This document shows positions 1-7,769 of a stretch of DNA of 64,000 nucleotides, in pieces; the first letter of the stretch is position 1; the number at the start of each line of letters is the position of its first letter. Origin of the DNA: Methanosarcina sp. UBA289 (GTDB lineage: Archaea > Halobacteriota > Methanosarcinia > Methanosarcinales > Methanosarcinaceae); NCBI GenBank assembly GCA_002496565.1, contig DAKJ01000018.1, positions 455,772 through 519,771 on the forward strand, written 5' to 3'. The position numbers and the translations under genes were made by a program. The notes under the pieces are model-generated. The model did not search any database, was not told the DNA's origin, and saw nothing but the letters and a program-made list of their open reading frames with translations.

Positions 1-703
1 CATTGAAAGTAAGTTTGATGCTACCTCCAGGCCCCAGAAGACCCATATCTTCGTAAGGAGCGTCAAGAACAATTATTCCGTCAGATAAAGGTCTTAAAAC
101 AGCAGCCTGGATTCGGGCATTGGTATCAAAGTCACTCTCCCCAATAGTGACAGTAGGATTACTTGCAGTGTTCATGAGAGTTACAGTGATAGTGCCCCGG
201 TCTCCGGGCATGAAAACTTCAGGGTCAGAAGTAACCTCCTTAAGCTCAACCGTACCTTTGCTGTCAAATGTTTCAGTACCTATTCGTATGTCAAAGCTTT
301 TCTCACTCCAGGGACTATCTTTACCTGTTTTTGTCCGGATGTCAATGGAGCGGACCCCCTTCTGCGCACTTTTGTCTACAAAAAGGAAAAATTCCTTCGT
401 AGCAGTTCTGCCAGGGGTGAGGACTCCGATATTTTTCACGGCATTTGCCTCGGAATCAAGAGAGAAGGGATATTGAGGTACAATTTGGATGTCGACATTG
501 TCAGCTTTATCCCCTCCAATGTTCTCCACCTGGACAGTCAGGTTCAGATATTCTCCTATTTTTGCAGGGTAAGGATTTGTTTCGACTATTGTAACTTTCA
601 GATTGGCACCCCCTACAGATGCAGAGGTAGGAGATGTAAACATCGAGGAAACCAAAAACAAAGATAATACAAGAGAGACAAGTGAACATTTGATTTTTGT
701 CAT
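1..703 (-). CDS. COG1361-type secreted surface protein, N-terminal part (runs off window)
   Basis: The frame is open from an ATG at 703 to the window edge, so only about the first 234 residues are present. A hydrophobic signal peptide (about residues 1-28) ends near SASVGG. The mature part is a run of beta-sandwich CARDB/NEW3-like repeats with patterns such as TVQVENIGGDKADNV and GTITVTLMNTASNP, typical of COG1361 S-layer-like proteins of methanogens. It is nearly identical to residues 29 onward of the protein at 3148..4389, at a constant 3,686-bp offset with no indel, whereas the two signal peptides have diverged. It lies 48 bp behind the ABC ATPase at 752..1618 and is probably the last gene of that operon seen here. 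Role inferred: extracytoplasmic partner of the exporter or cell-surface component. The family call is firm; the function is not. Confidence 0.8.
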   Translation of the reverse strand, partial: MTKIKCSLVSLVLSLFLVSSMFTSPTSASVGGANLKVTIVETNPYPAKIGEYLNLTVQVENIGGDKADNVDIQIVPQYPFSLDSEANAVKNIGVLTPGRTATKEFFLFVDKSAQKGVRSIDIRTKTGKDSPWSEKSFDIRIGTETFDSKGTVELKEVTSDPEVFMPGDRGTITVTLMNTASNPTVTIGESDFDTNARIQAAVLRPLSDGIIVLDAPYEDMGLLGPGGSIKLTFN

Positions 704-751
704 TCTAATTCCACACCCCAATTTGCTTAAGTTCTAAAATACAAAAATGAG

Positions 752-1618
752 TTATTCCGTATTCTGAATGATCCCATCTTTTACGAGCACTATCCTGTCT
801 GCGTGTCCTGCAATTTCAGGATCGTGAGTAATCATCACAATGGTTCTTCCTTTTTCGTTGAGTTTTCTAAACATATTTAGAATTTCACAGCCTGTCTTCG
901 AATCCAGATTTCCAGTTGGCTCATCTGCAAGGAGGATTGCAGGGTCATTGATAAGAGCTCTGGCAATAGCAACTCTCTGAGATTGGCCACCTGAAAGCTC
1001 ACCCGGCTTGTGGTGCATCCGATCTTCCAGACCCACGAGTTTAAGTAACGCCTTTGCTCTTTCATGAGCATCGACTCCGCTCCTTGTATTGGCATAGGTA
1101 GGAAGCTCGACATTTTCAAGAGCTGTAAGTCTGGGGATCAGGTTGAATGTCTGAAAAACAAAACCGATTTCTAACCCTCTGAGCCTAGCAACCTCCTTAT
1201 CAGATAGTTTATTAATATCCAGACCTTTAATTATGATTCTCCCTTCCGTAGGCCTATCAAGAAAACCTATAAGATTCATAAGTGTGCTCTTCCCTGAGCC
1301 AGAGGGTCCCATTATAGCGAGGAATTCTCCCTCGCGCACTTTTAGATTGATATCATGAAGAATTGGGACCTCCAGATCTCCAAGAAAATAACTCTTTTTG
1401 AGATCAAGAACTTCAATAACGGGAGCTGATGTCCTATGTGTTTCATCACTCTGCAGATATCTAGAACGGCTCAACTCACATTTAAACGGCTCTTCGTTTG
1501 AATTAACTAGGTATTCTCCAGAGGGAAGTTCTCCTTCATGTCTGGAATTTTCGGTTCCGTTCTCCAAAATTGAATCTCTGGGAGCAGAAACATCTGCAAT
1601 CGAAATCTTCATTTCCAT
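752..1618 (-). CDS. ABC transporter ATP-binding protein, MacB/LolD type
   Basis: Nucleotide-binding subunit of a MacB/LolD-type exporter, expected on the cytoplasmic face. Visible motifs are Walker A GPSGSGKST, Q-loop VFQTFNLIPR, signature LSGGQSQRVAIARA, Walker B ILLADEPTGNLD and the switch His in MITHDPEIA. About 55 residues of unrelated polar sequence precede the ABC core (IEVLDLKKSYFLG), longer than usual for LolD. A frame is open to 1639, but GGAGGGGTG at 1622-1630 sits seven bases before the ATG at 1618, so that start is chosen (288 aa). The permease gene 1891..3105 lies just upstream in the same direction, which makes the pair a complete MacB-like unit. The substrate is unknown; neighbouring COG1361 proteins suggest a role at the envelope. 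Confidence 0.9.
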   Translation of the reverse strand: MEMKISIADVSAPRDSILENGTENSRHEGELPSGEYLVNSNEEPFKCELSRSRYLQSDETHRTSAPVIEVLDLKKSYFLGDLEVPILHDINLKVREGEFLAIMGPSGSGKSTLMNLIGFLDRPTEGRIIIKGLDINKLSDKEVARLRGLEIGFVFQTFNLIPRLTALENVELPTYANTRSGVDAHERAKALLKLVGLEDRMHHKPGELSGGQSQRVAIARALINDPAILLADEPTGNLDSKTGCEILNMFRKLNEKGRTIVMITHDPEIAGHADRIVLVKDGIIQNTE

Positions 1619-1890
1619 ATCCACCCCTCCGTTTTTCATAATACTCAGATTAATTCACAGTATCTGGTTACCATAAGATACAACCTATTCTGATTTTTAT
1701 ACTTAAATCACAACATTAGAGTGATTTTCCAGTGCACTAAATTCGATAAATAAATTTGTAGAGTTATTTATTAAGAAGTTACTTTGAAACTCTTTTCATC
1801 CAATCAATATCCAATTGAACTGGTAGAAGAAAGGATTGAAAAAGAAAAGGGTATTCTCCAGAGAGAATAGCCCTTTTACGAGACAAACTC

Positions 1891-3105
1891 TTATTCATAT
1901 CTCAAGGCGTCCACAGGATTCATGCGTGCCGCTTTTCTTGCAGGGTATAAGCCAGCAGTTATCCCAACAAGAACCGAAACTGCAATCCCTATTTCAATTA
2001 ATGTTAAGGGAAAAACCGGAGGAAGTTTAAGGGCGACTTCAAGAGCGTAAGCTCCCAGACCACCGATTGTAGTACCTACTATTCCCCCAAAGAAGCTGAC
2101 CATTATAGACTCCAGTAAAAAAAGGAATAAAATATTGGAATTGTTATAACCTACAGATTTCATTATTCCAATTTCTCTGGTTCTTTCAGTTACGGTCACA
2201 AGCATAATATTCATGATTCCTATCGAGCCCACAAAGAGAGAGATTAGAGCGAGAGCAAGTAGAAAAGAACTCAAAGCGTCTCCTATTTTTCCAGTCTGCT
2301 CAAGAACTTCTTCCTGATTAAAGACGTAATAAGGTTTTAAGTCCTCATCGTCAATATCTCTTTCCGGAACCCCGAAATTCCTGGCTAATCTGCTATCAAC
2401 GTCATCGGAAATGTCACGAATTTTTTCAGGGCTGTCTGCCATTGCAAGGAAAGCTCCGTAGTCATTTTCCCCGATCATCTCATTCATAGTGGAAACGGGA
2501 ATGAAAACTGTCAAATCATAGTCACTGTCTTCACTCACAACAGTTGGCTTGGAATTTTTCAAGATTCCTTTTACTTTAAAACTCTTCTTCACAACCGTAC
2601 CGTTTTCCTGTCGAAAAGCGATCTCTACATTGCTTCGATGGGAAATATTCTTACTGAATTCATCATTTGCAATATCGTATCCAAGAACAGCCGCAGCGCT
2701 ATCTTTATCTGTCAGGAAAGTGCCCTCTTCCATCTGCAGACCCTGAATTTCCTGAAAATCTTTGTTAATTCCTGCAACATTGACGTTTTTAGTTTCAGAA
2801 AGATATGTGAGATCTCCACTCATTAATTTTCTTGGAGATACACCAGAAATTCCAGGCGTATTCTTAATGAGATTGTACTCATTATCAAAGAAAAGGTTTG
2901 GCTGCTCGCTGGCTGCAATAATAAAATTAGAGCCTACAGAAGAGATCTCATTAGTAAAAAACTGGTTAAAACTAGCACCAAGAGATACGTTAACAACTAC
3001 TGCAGCTATCCCGATTACTATTCCCAATGTAGTGAGCGCAGATCTGAGCTTAGCACTTCCTATACTCCCTGACGCTATACGGGCTGCCTGTGCAAATTTT
3101 ATCAT
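1891..3105 (-). CDS. ABC transporter permease, MacB/FtsX family
   Basis: 404-residue membrane subunit with MacB topology: one N-terminal membrane segment (about residues 18-42, STLGIVIGIAAVVVNV-like), a large extracytoplasmic MacB_PCD domain (about 45-270), then three C-terminal segments (around LLALALISLFVGSIGIMN, LFLLESIMVSFFGGIVG and IGIAVSVLVGITAGLYPA). The FtsX motif TRTREIGIMKSVG is present, as is the usual tail ARKAARMNPVDALRYE. GGGGG six bases before the ATG at 3105 supports the start. It sits between the COG1361 gene 3148..4389 (42 bp upstream) and the ATPase 752..1618 (272 bp downstream, a long gap for an operon). By homology it would couple ATP hydrolysis to movement of a periplasm-side substrate; no substrate can be named. 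Confidence 0.92.
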   Translation of the reverse strand: MIKFAQAARIASGSIGSAKLRSALTTLGIVIGIAAVVVNVSLGASFNQFFTNEISSVGSNFIIAASEQPNLFFDNEYNLIKNTPGISGVSPRKLMSGDLTYLSETKNVNVAGINKDFQEIQGLQMEEGTFLTDKDSAAAVLGYDIANDEFSKNISHRSNVEIAFRQENGTVVKKSFKVKGILKNSKPTVVSEDSDYDLTVFIPVSTMNEMIGENDYGAFLAMADSPEKIRDISDDVDSRLARNFGVPERDIDDEDLKPYYVFNQEEVLEQTGKIGDALSSFLLALALISLFVGSIGIMNIMLVTVTERTREIGIMKSVGYNNSNILFLFLLESIMVSFFGGIVGTTIGGLGAYALEVALKLPPVFPLTLIEIGIAVSVLVGITAGLYPARKAARMNPVDALRYE

Positions 3106-3147
3106 ATTTTACCCCCATAAATATGATATTAGTTGACTCTTTTCTGA

Positions 3148-4389
3148 TTATTGCTTTCTTCTTCTGTAGAACAAGAAGGCTGCTGGAACAGCAATTACAA
3201 TAAATCCACCTGTCAGCAAAGTTTTTGAGTTAGATTCATTAGAGCCCGAAGAACTTGCAAAGTTCAGGTTTCCGATAGTGTTTGCATGTCTATTGATTCC
3301 GTTATTGTAGTTTGCAGTGAGGCTCATGTTTATCCCTTCTTCCCTACTAACACTCCACGAATTTTCTTCCACAGCATTGAATTCGATGGTAAAAAGCTCG
3401 TCTGGATCCATTGGCCCTATGAAATATTCTGCAGGGTAAAATGTGATGCCTTCAGCTTCAGGTTTTATGCTTACCGAGTTAAAATCATTAGGATGGGTAT
3501 TGGCTACATCAAATTCAATCGTAGATTTTCCATCCACCATTCTAAGTTCTTTGGAAGGGATTACCATTATGTTTGAAGAGTCGACCTTGAGAGGAATGTT
3601 CTTTCTGCTGTTGTAATCAAAGGAGTTACCCTCTATTGCAAGTTCAAGGTTATGAGTTCCCTCTGGAGCATCCTCTGTAACCTTAACATTGAAAGTAAGT
3701 TTGATGCTATCTCCAGGTCCCAGAAGACCCATATCTTCGTAAGGAGCATCAAGAACAACTATCCCATCAGATAAAGGTCTTAAAACAGCAGCCTGAATTC
3801 GGGCATTGGTATCAAAGTCACTCTCCCCAATAGTGACAGTAGGATTACTTGCAGTGTTCTTGAGAGTTACGGTGATAGTGCCCCGGTCTCCGGGCATGAA
3901 AACTTCGGGTTCAAAAGTAACCTCCTTAAGCTCAACCGTACCTTTGCTGTTAAATGTTTCAGTACCTATTCGTATGTCAAAGCTTTTCTCACTCCAGGGA
4001 CTATCTTTACCTGTTTTTGTCCGGATGTCAATGGAACGGACCCCCTTCTGCGCACTTTTGTCTACGAAGAGGTGAAACTCTTTTGTAGCTGTCCTGCCAG
4101 GGGTGAGGACTCCGATATTTTTCACGGCATTTGCCTCGGAATCAAGAGAGAAGGGATATTGAGGCGCAATTTGGATGTCGACATTGTCAGCTTTATCCCC
4201 TCCGATGTTTTCCACCTGAACAGTCAGAGTTAGATATTCTCCTATTTTTGCAGGGTAAGGATTTGTTTCGACTATTGTAACTTTCAGATTGGCACCTCCA
4301 ACAGATGCTGAAGCAGGAGTTACAAAAATCAAGGAAACAAAAAGTAAGGAAAAAAGAATTGTGATATTATTCCTCTTAATTATTTGCAT
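3148..4389 (-). CDS. COG1361-type secreted, membrane-anchored surface protein
   Basis: 413 residues, complete. A signal peptide (about 1-28, ending SASVGG) is followed by three or so CARDB/NEW3-like beta-sandwich repeats, a Ser/Asn linker (SSGSNESNSKT) and a C-terminal membrane anchor (LTGGFIVIAVPAAFLFY) with a basic RRRKQ stop-transfer. The ATG at 4389 has GGTGG upstream. The protein should face outward, anchored by its C-terminus. It lies between the dead ATPase gene and the MacB-like permease and shares its mature N-terminal half with the partial gene at 1..703. In MacB-linked operons such proteins are thought to be envelope partners, but direct evidence for this one is lacking. Confidence 0.85.
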   Translation of the reverse strand: MQIIKRNNITILFSLLFVSLIFVTPASASVGGANLKVTIVETNPYPAKIGEYLTLTVQVENIGGDKADNVDIQIAPQYPFSLDSEANAVKNIGVLTPGRTATKEFHLFVDKSAQKGVRSIDIRTKTGKDSPWSEKSFDIRIGTETFNSKGTVELKEVTFEPEVFMPGDRGTITVTLKNTASNPTVTIGESDFDTNARIQAAVLRPLSDGIVVLDAPYEDMGLLGPGDSIKLTFNVKVTEDAPEGTHNLELAIEGNSFDYNSRKNIPLKVDSSNIMVIPSKELRMVDGKSTIEFDVANTHPNDFNSVSIKPEAEGITFYPAEYFIGPMDPDELFTIEFNAVEENSWSVSREEGINMSLTANYNNGINRHANTIGNLNFASSSGSNESNSKTLLTGGFIVIAVPAAFLFYRRRKQ

Positions 4390-4401
4390 ATACTTCCACC
4401 T

Positions 4402-5123
4402 TCAATTGTATTGAATTATTTCATCTTTTACTGGGACAACTCTACCAGCATATTTCGCAATTTCAAGATCGTGCGTAACGATTACTACCATTCTTCCGTC
4501 TATATTCAAATTAAAAAGCATTCGAAAGATTTCATTTCCTGTTAAGCAGCAAGGTTTCTGGTTGGCCCATCCACAAGAAGGATCTCAAAGTCATTAATAA
4601 GTGTACACGCGATTGAGAACCTCTTGGACTGGACTCCTAAAAGTTCACTAGGTTTGTAACACATGCAGTTATGAAGTCTCATTATCTCAAGAAGCTCACT
4701 TACATGCCTCCTTGGATCAATACTGATTCTTGAATTAGCGAAGGTTGGGAGCAAAAAATTCTCAACGTCAGTTAGGTGAGAAAAATGATAGAAAGTCTGA
4801 AAAACAAAACGTATTTCAAGTCCCCGAAGGCAGACAAGCTCTTGATCTGACATTCTATTGAAATCCATTTTCCTTACAAGAATCTGCCCTTCAGTTATCC
4901 CGCCAAGTAAGCCTATAAGGTTCACAAGAGTATTTTTTCCAGAATCTAGTGAACCCATAGCAGCAAGAAATTCCCCGCTATCAATTTTAAAGTTGACATC
5001 TGAGAGAACGGGAATTCCCAGACTCTTAGATACATAGCTTTTCCTGACATTGAAAAACCCTATAATAGGAAATCTGTCCTCAGGTAAACTATTTTTGTTA
5101 ATATCCATATCCCCCTTTCCCAA
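4402..5123 (-). pseudogene. Degraded MacB/LolD-type ABC ATPase
   Basis: Clearly homologous along its length to the ATPase at 752..1618 but no longer functional. The Walker A is GSLDSGKNT (second Gly and Thr pattern lost), the signature LSGGQ has become LLGVQ, and Walker B ADEPT reads VDGPT. The frame hits TAA at 4542-4544, and the rest of the family C-terminus (TGNEIFRML, VVIVTHDLEIA, VPVKDEII) resumes one base out of phase and ends at 4402. The likely original start is the ATG at 5108 behind AAGGGGGAT. It is the first gene of the leftward operon and the counterpart, in the duplicated unit, of the intact ATPase. Confidence 0.85.
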
Positions 5124-5920
5124 AGTTAATGAAATGTGATAGAAGGATTACATTGAATAATCCTAATGTTTTTATCATTATGTAAGACAGTCCATTTTAA
5201 CTTATGCTTTGTTAATTTTCGACAAAAGATCCAATTTGAGGGCATATAATTATTGATTCCTGATTTTGGAGTAGGTATTTGAAATTCAATTTTCGGAGTT
5301 GACGCTCTACACACTGTTTTCAACTCTTCTATGGATTTACTACTTATAGAAAGTCATTCTTTTCCAAAAATTACTGTAAATATAGTCCACTAAAATATAG
5401 GCAGTAAAAACAGATAGCTATAGTAATTTTATGAGAGAAAAGCCATTTTTCAGAAAATTTATAATCTCACTCCGGGATTTATCTTCATAAATGTATACTG
5501 TTTTCTATATACAAATTTTCATGAAAGCTAATGGTAGACTTAAAATAGATGTACTAATCATTTTCAAAAATTTTTAAATTAAATAGGGATCTACTTTTGA
5601 ATATTGATATTATAGTTAAAACAAGTTTTGAACTTTCACACGGAATGCAAGTCTAAAAAATATACATCTGTTTACGAAATCCTTACTCTAAACATTTAGG
5701 GACTATTATTCATAAGGATATGAAATTCTATTGAGCTTATATAATTTGGTATATATAGGTATATACAGTCACTGTTAGCTAAAATTTCAAACGGTAGATC
5801 TCGAAATAAGAAAAACACGATATATTAATCTTATGAAGTGGCTGACAGGGATAGTGAAAAATGTACCACATACATAAGAAAAAATTGGTTGAAAAATTAT
5901 AAAATATGGAGGAAATAAAC
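5124..5920. other. AT-rich intergenic region, probable microprotein promoter
   Basis: About 800 bp with no credible gene. Near the right end TTATATAA (5737-5744) and the repeated GGTATATA at 5749-5766 are TATA-box-like; either could drive the small-ORF cluster that starts at 5921, leaving a leader of about 120-150 nt. A 14-codon ORF at 5833..5877 has no ribosome binding site and is not called. Confidence 0.4.
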
Positions 5921-6010
5921 ATGAGCTTTCCCAACATAGGCTTTACATTCAACTTTGGTCAGATGTTCACATTCATGAATAACATCTGCTTCTCATTCAG
6001 ATTATGGTAA
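5921..6010 (+). CDS. 29-residue Phe-rich microprotein, first of the small-ORF cluster
   Basis: A tiny ORF with a textbook start: GGAGG at 5908-5912, eight bases before the ATG. The peptide is very rich in Phe (eight of 29), with Met, Asn and one Cys, begins MSFPNIGFTF and ends FSFRLW, and has almost no charge. It differs in sequence from the three Cys-rich peptides that follow but shares their size, aromatic character and spacing, and the stretch between its stop and the next start contains the same hairpin element. No family is recognised. Its reality rests on the ribosome binding site and on being first in an evidently co-directional array. Confidence 0.55.
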   Translation: MSFPNIGFTFNFGQMFTFMNNICFSFRLW

Positions 6011-6038
6011 ATGAGTATTCTAAAGTAGAAGTGCAAGA

Positions 6039-6090
6039 GGTTTCTGCAGGAAATGATTATAATTTCTATATTTCCCGATTGCAGAAGACC
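6039..6090 (+). promoter_or_regulatory. Conserved RNA hairpin before microORF copy 1
   Basis: GGTTTCTGCA (6039-6048) pairs with TGCAGAAGACC (6080-6090) with one bulged G; the apical part GAAAT/ATTTC forms its own stem. The element ends about 50 nt before the ATG at 6141. The same architecture recurs before copies 2 and 3. Confidence 0.55.
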
Positions 6091-6140
6091 GGGGTATAAC
6101 GGAAGACGAATAAACTCAGAAAAAGAATGGGGGAAACGAT

Positions 6141-6218
6141 ATGTTCTACAGCATTTACTACTCAAAGGTCTGCAGTTACTATGCGGCCGAATGCTTCAAA
6201 TTCTTCTTCTACTGCTAA
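6141..6218 (+). CDS. 25-residue Cys/aromatic microprotein, tandem copy 1
   Basis: GGGGG at 6129-6133 stands seven bases before the ATG. The peptide begins MFYSIYYSKVCSYY and ends in Cys25. Cys lies at residues 11, 18 and 25, an exact i, i+7, i+14 spacing that would put all three on one face of a helix; Tyr and Phe make up nearly half of the residues. It is repeated twice downstream at an exact 198-bp period with substitutions but no indels in the ORF. No known family is recognised. Possible roles, all inference, are a small membrane or metal-binding peptide, a secreted signal, or a regulatory leader peptide. Confidence 0.65.
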   Translation: MFYSIYYSKVCSYYAAECFKFFFYC

Positions 6219-6234
6219 TTAAGTGTAAGTAAAA

Positions 6235-6288
6235 GGTTTCTGTAGGGAATTGGCCATAAGGCCTTATATTTCCCGACTGCTGAAAGCC
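6235..6288 (+). promoter_or_regulatory. Conserved RNA hairpin before microORF copy 2
   Basis: GGTTTC pairs with GAAAGCC (bulged G), GGGAA with TTCCC, and GGCC-ATAA-GGCC forms an apical hairpin. The middle of the lower stem is weaker than in the other two copies. Confidence 0.5.
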
Positions 6289-6338
6289 GAGGTATAAAGG
6301 AAGACGAATAAACTCAGAAAAAGAATGGGGGAAACGAT

Positions 6339-6416
6339 ATGTTCTACAGCATTTTCTACGAAAAGGTCTGCAGTTACTATGTGGCCGAATGCTTCAAATT
6401 CTTCTACTACTGCTAA
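6339..6416 (+). CDS. 25-residue Cys/aromatic microprotein, tandem copy 2
   Basis: Starts 198 bp after copy 1 with the same ribosome binding site (GGGGG, 6327-6331, spacing seven). Relative to copy 1, Tyr6 becomes Phe, Ser8 becomes Glu, Ala15 becomes Val and Phe23 becomes Tyr; all three Cys residues (11, 18, 25) and the AECFKFF core are kept. The changes are conservative and leave length and start context intact, as expected for a translated peptide rather than drifting repeat DNA. Confidence 0.65.
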   Translation: MFYSIFYEKVCSYYVAECFKFFYYC

Positions 6417-6432
6417 TTAAGTGTAAGTAAAA

Positions 6433-6486
6433 GGTTTCTGTAGGGAACTGGCCATAAGGCCTTATATTTCCCAACTACAGAAGACC
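6433..6486 (+). promoter_or_regulatory. Conserved RNA hairpin before microORF copy 3
   Basis: GGTTTCTGTA (6433-6442) pairs with TACAGAAGACC (6476-6486) with the same bulged G as copy 1; compared with copy 1 a C-G pair is replaced by T-A, a compensatory change. The inner GGGAA/TTCCC and apical GGCC-ATAA-GGCC stems are kept. Confidence 0.55.
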
Positions 6487-6536
6487 GGGGTATAACGGGG
6501 GATGAATAAACTCAGAAAAAGAATGGAGGAAATGAT

Positions 6537-6617
6537 ATGTTCTACAGCATTTTCTACGAAAAAGTCTGCAAATACTATGCGGCTGAGTGCTTCAAATTCT
6601 TCTATTACTGCGATTAA
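6537..6617 (+). CDS. 26-residue Cys/aromatic microprotein, tandem copy 3
   Basis: Starts 198 bp after copy 2 behind the best ribosome binding site of the three (GGAGG, 6525-6529, spacing seven). It begins MFYSIFYEKVCKYY, keeps Cys11, Cys18 and Cys25, and gains a C-terminal Asp because the stop codon is shifted by one codon. Its DNA has more differences from the other copies than they have from each other, several of them synonymous (for example GCG GCT GAG for GCG GCC GAA). It is followed within 40 bp by a terminator hairpin and so ends the cluster. Confidence 0.68.
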   Translation: MFYSIFYEKVCKYYAAECFKFFYYCD

Positions 6618-6652
6618 GCAGTAATGCTGATGAAAAGATAACAATAACATAC

Positions 6653-6679
6653 GAAGTTGCCTGAATTTCAGGCAACTTC
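6653..6679 (+). terminator. Terminator hairpin ending the microprotein cluster
   Basis: An 11-bp perfect stem GAAGTTGCCTG / CAGGCAACTTC with an AATTT loop lies 36 bp after the last microORF stop. T-rich DNA follows within about 40 bp. Confidence 0.65.
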
Positions 6680-7479
6680 ATCTTTACAAAAGAAATACAA
6701 AATATTCACTTTTCTACTTCTTTTTTTATTTTCTTTATGTTTATTATGTTGAAGAGTTTTATAATTTTAAATATACTTTTTGAAATATGAGGAAAGGAAC
6801 TGCGTAAAATTTAAAATTAGATCTAAAAAGCCCAAAGTTGAGATAATATAATATTTTTTTAAGCATTATGAATTCTCTGAAGGGATATTTACGCCATATA
6901 GATTAAAGTGGAAATTAAGAAACGAGATGTTTGAACATCTCATAAGATGTTGCAGCGAAAGATACTACTTCAAAATACTAAAAAACTATGATTTGTAAGG
7001 AGTTGTCGTTCTTTACATTATTTGTAAATTCATAATATAAGTTAATATTGATACTCCTATAAGACTTAATGTTGGAACATGTAGTTGCATATGTCGGTAG
7101 ATAGTTTAATATAGTCTAATGTGATTATAAATATTCCAGTGGTCTGATTTAAAATCTTTAATATTCCTAAATCTTTTAGCTGGAAATCTTCAATATTGTT
7201 TACACTTACCTGCAGTTCCAAAGATAAATCTCTGAGAGTATAAAACTTGGGAGTATGATATAAGAAAGGATATCGCAGGGGGTTTGGCGAAAGCACATAA
7301 TATTCGGAGTAATCCGTAAACCAACTTTAATTGTAGAGACTACATCAATTTGAATTTAAGAAATAGGAATTAAATAATAAAAATTTTGAAAGTAGAAGTA
7401 GAGAAGTGGAGGGACTTACAATGTATTACTATTTAAGTTATACAAAAATCACTATATTTATACAAATAATAAAGTTTAA

Positions 7480-7495
7480 GCTAATATATATTAGC
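7480..7495. repeat. Perfect 16-bp palindrome
   Basis: GCTAATATATATTAGC reads the same on both strands. It is followed at once by GGCCAGGGTTTTGA, and a similar TATATTA...GGCCAGCATTTTGA recurs about 60 bp on (7546-7570). It could be an operator or a TATA-containing promoter; the function is not shown. Confidence 0.45.
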
Positions 7496-7580
7496 GGCCA
7501 GGGTTTTGACGGCTTTAGAAGGTTCTATTGAAATAAATGTTATATATTAACTAGTAGGCCAGCATTTTGAGTGATATATT

Positions 7581-7631
7581 TATACAGGTCAGACTGCATG
7601 TTTAGGCAGCAGTGAACCTGTATATTTTTTT
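7581..7631 (+). terminator. Strong intrinsic-terminator-like hairpin with T7
   Basis: TATACAGGT (7581-7589) pairs perfectly with ACCTGTATA (7616-7624), an inner CTGC/GCAG stem lies inside, and seven T follow directly (7625-7631). There is no gene upstream for kilobases on this strand, so it may end a small RNA that starts near the palindrome at 7480-7495. Confidence 0.5.
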
Positions 7632-7735
7632 GCTAGCAAAAGTGGCTTGACTCATGCTATTTCTAGAGAAACTACTACAAAGATTAATCATACAAGTATA
7701 GAATTTCCGCCTAATAACTCCTTTATACGTCAACT

Positions 7736-7769
7736 TATCTCTTTTATCTGATATACAATAAAAGAGATA
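7736..7769. repeat. 12-bp inverted repeat
   Basis: TATCTCTTTTAT (7736-7747) and ATAAAAGAGATA (7758-7769) are perfect complements around a 10-nt loop. There is no adjacent gene. Confidence 0.45.

Larger units (their letters stand above)
6020..6617 (+). repeat. Tandem array with 198-bp period (hairpin + RBS + microORF)
   Basis: Three consecutive units contain, in order, a hairpin beginning GGTTTCTG, a conserved GACGAATAAACTCAG block (GATGAATAAACTCAG in the third unit), a purine-rich ribosome binding site and a Cys-rich microORF. Copies 2 and 3 are colinear with no length change (start to start 198 bp twice); copy 1 has a diverged hairpin loop and follows the unrelated 29-codon ORF. Confidence 0.85.

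Noticed and set aside
5833..5877. 14-codon ORF in the leader of the microprotein cluster
   Set aside because: Has an ATG and stop but no ribosome binding site, and no repeat copy supports it.
7066..7296. 76-codon leftward frame (RDLSLELQVSVNN...)
   Set aside because: No ribosome binding site, no neighbours, no family; could be a relic but the evidence is too thin.
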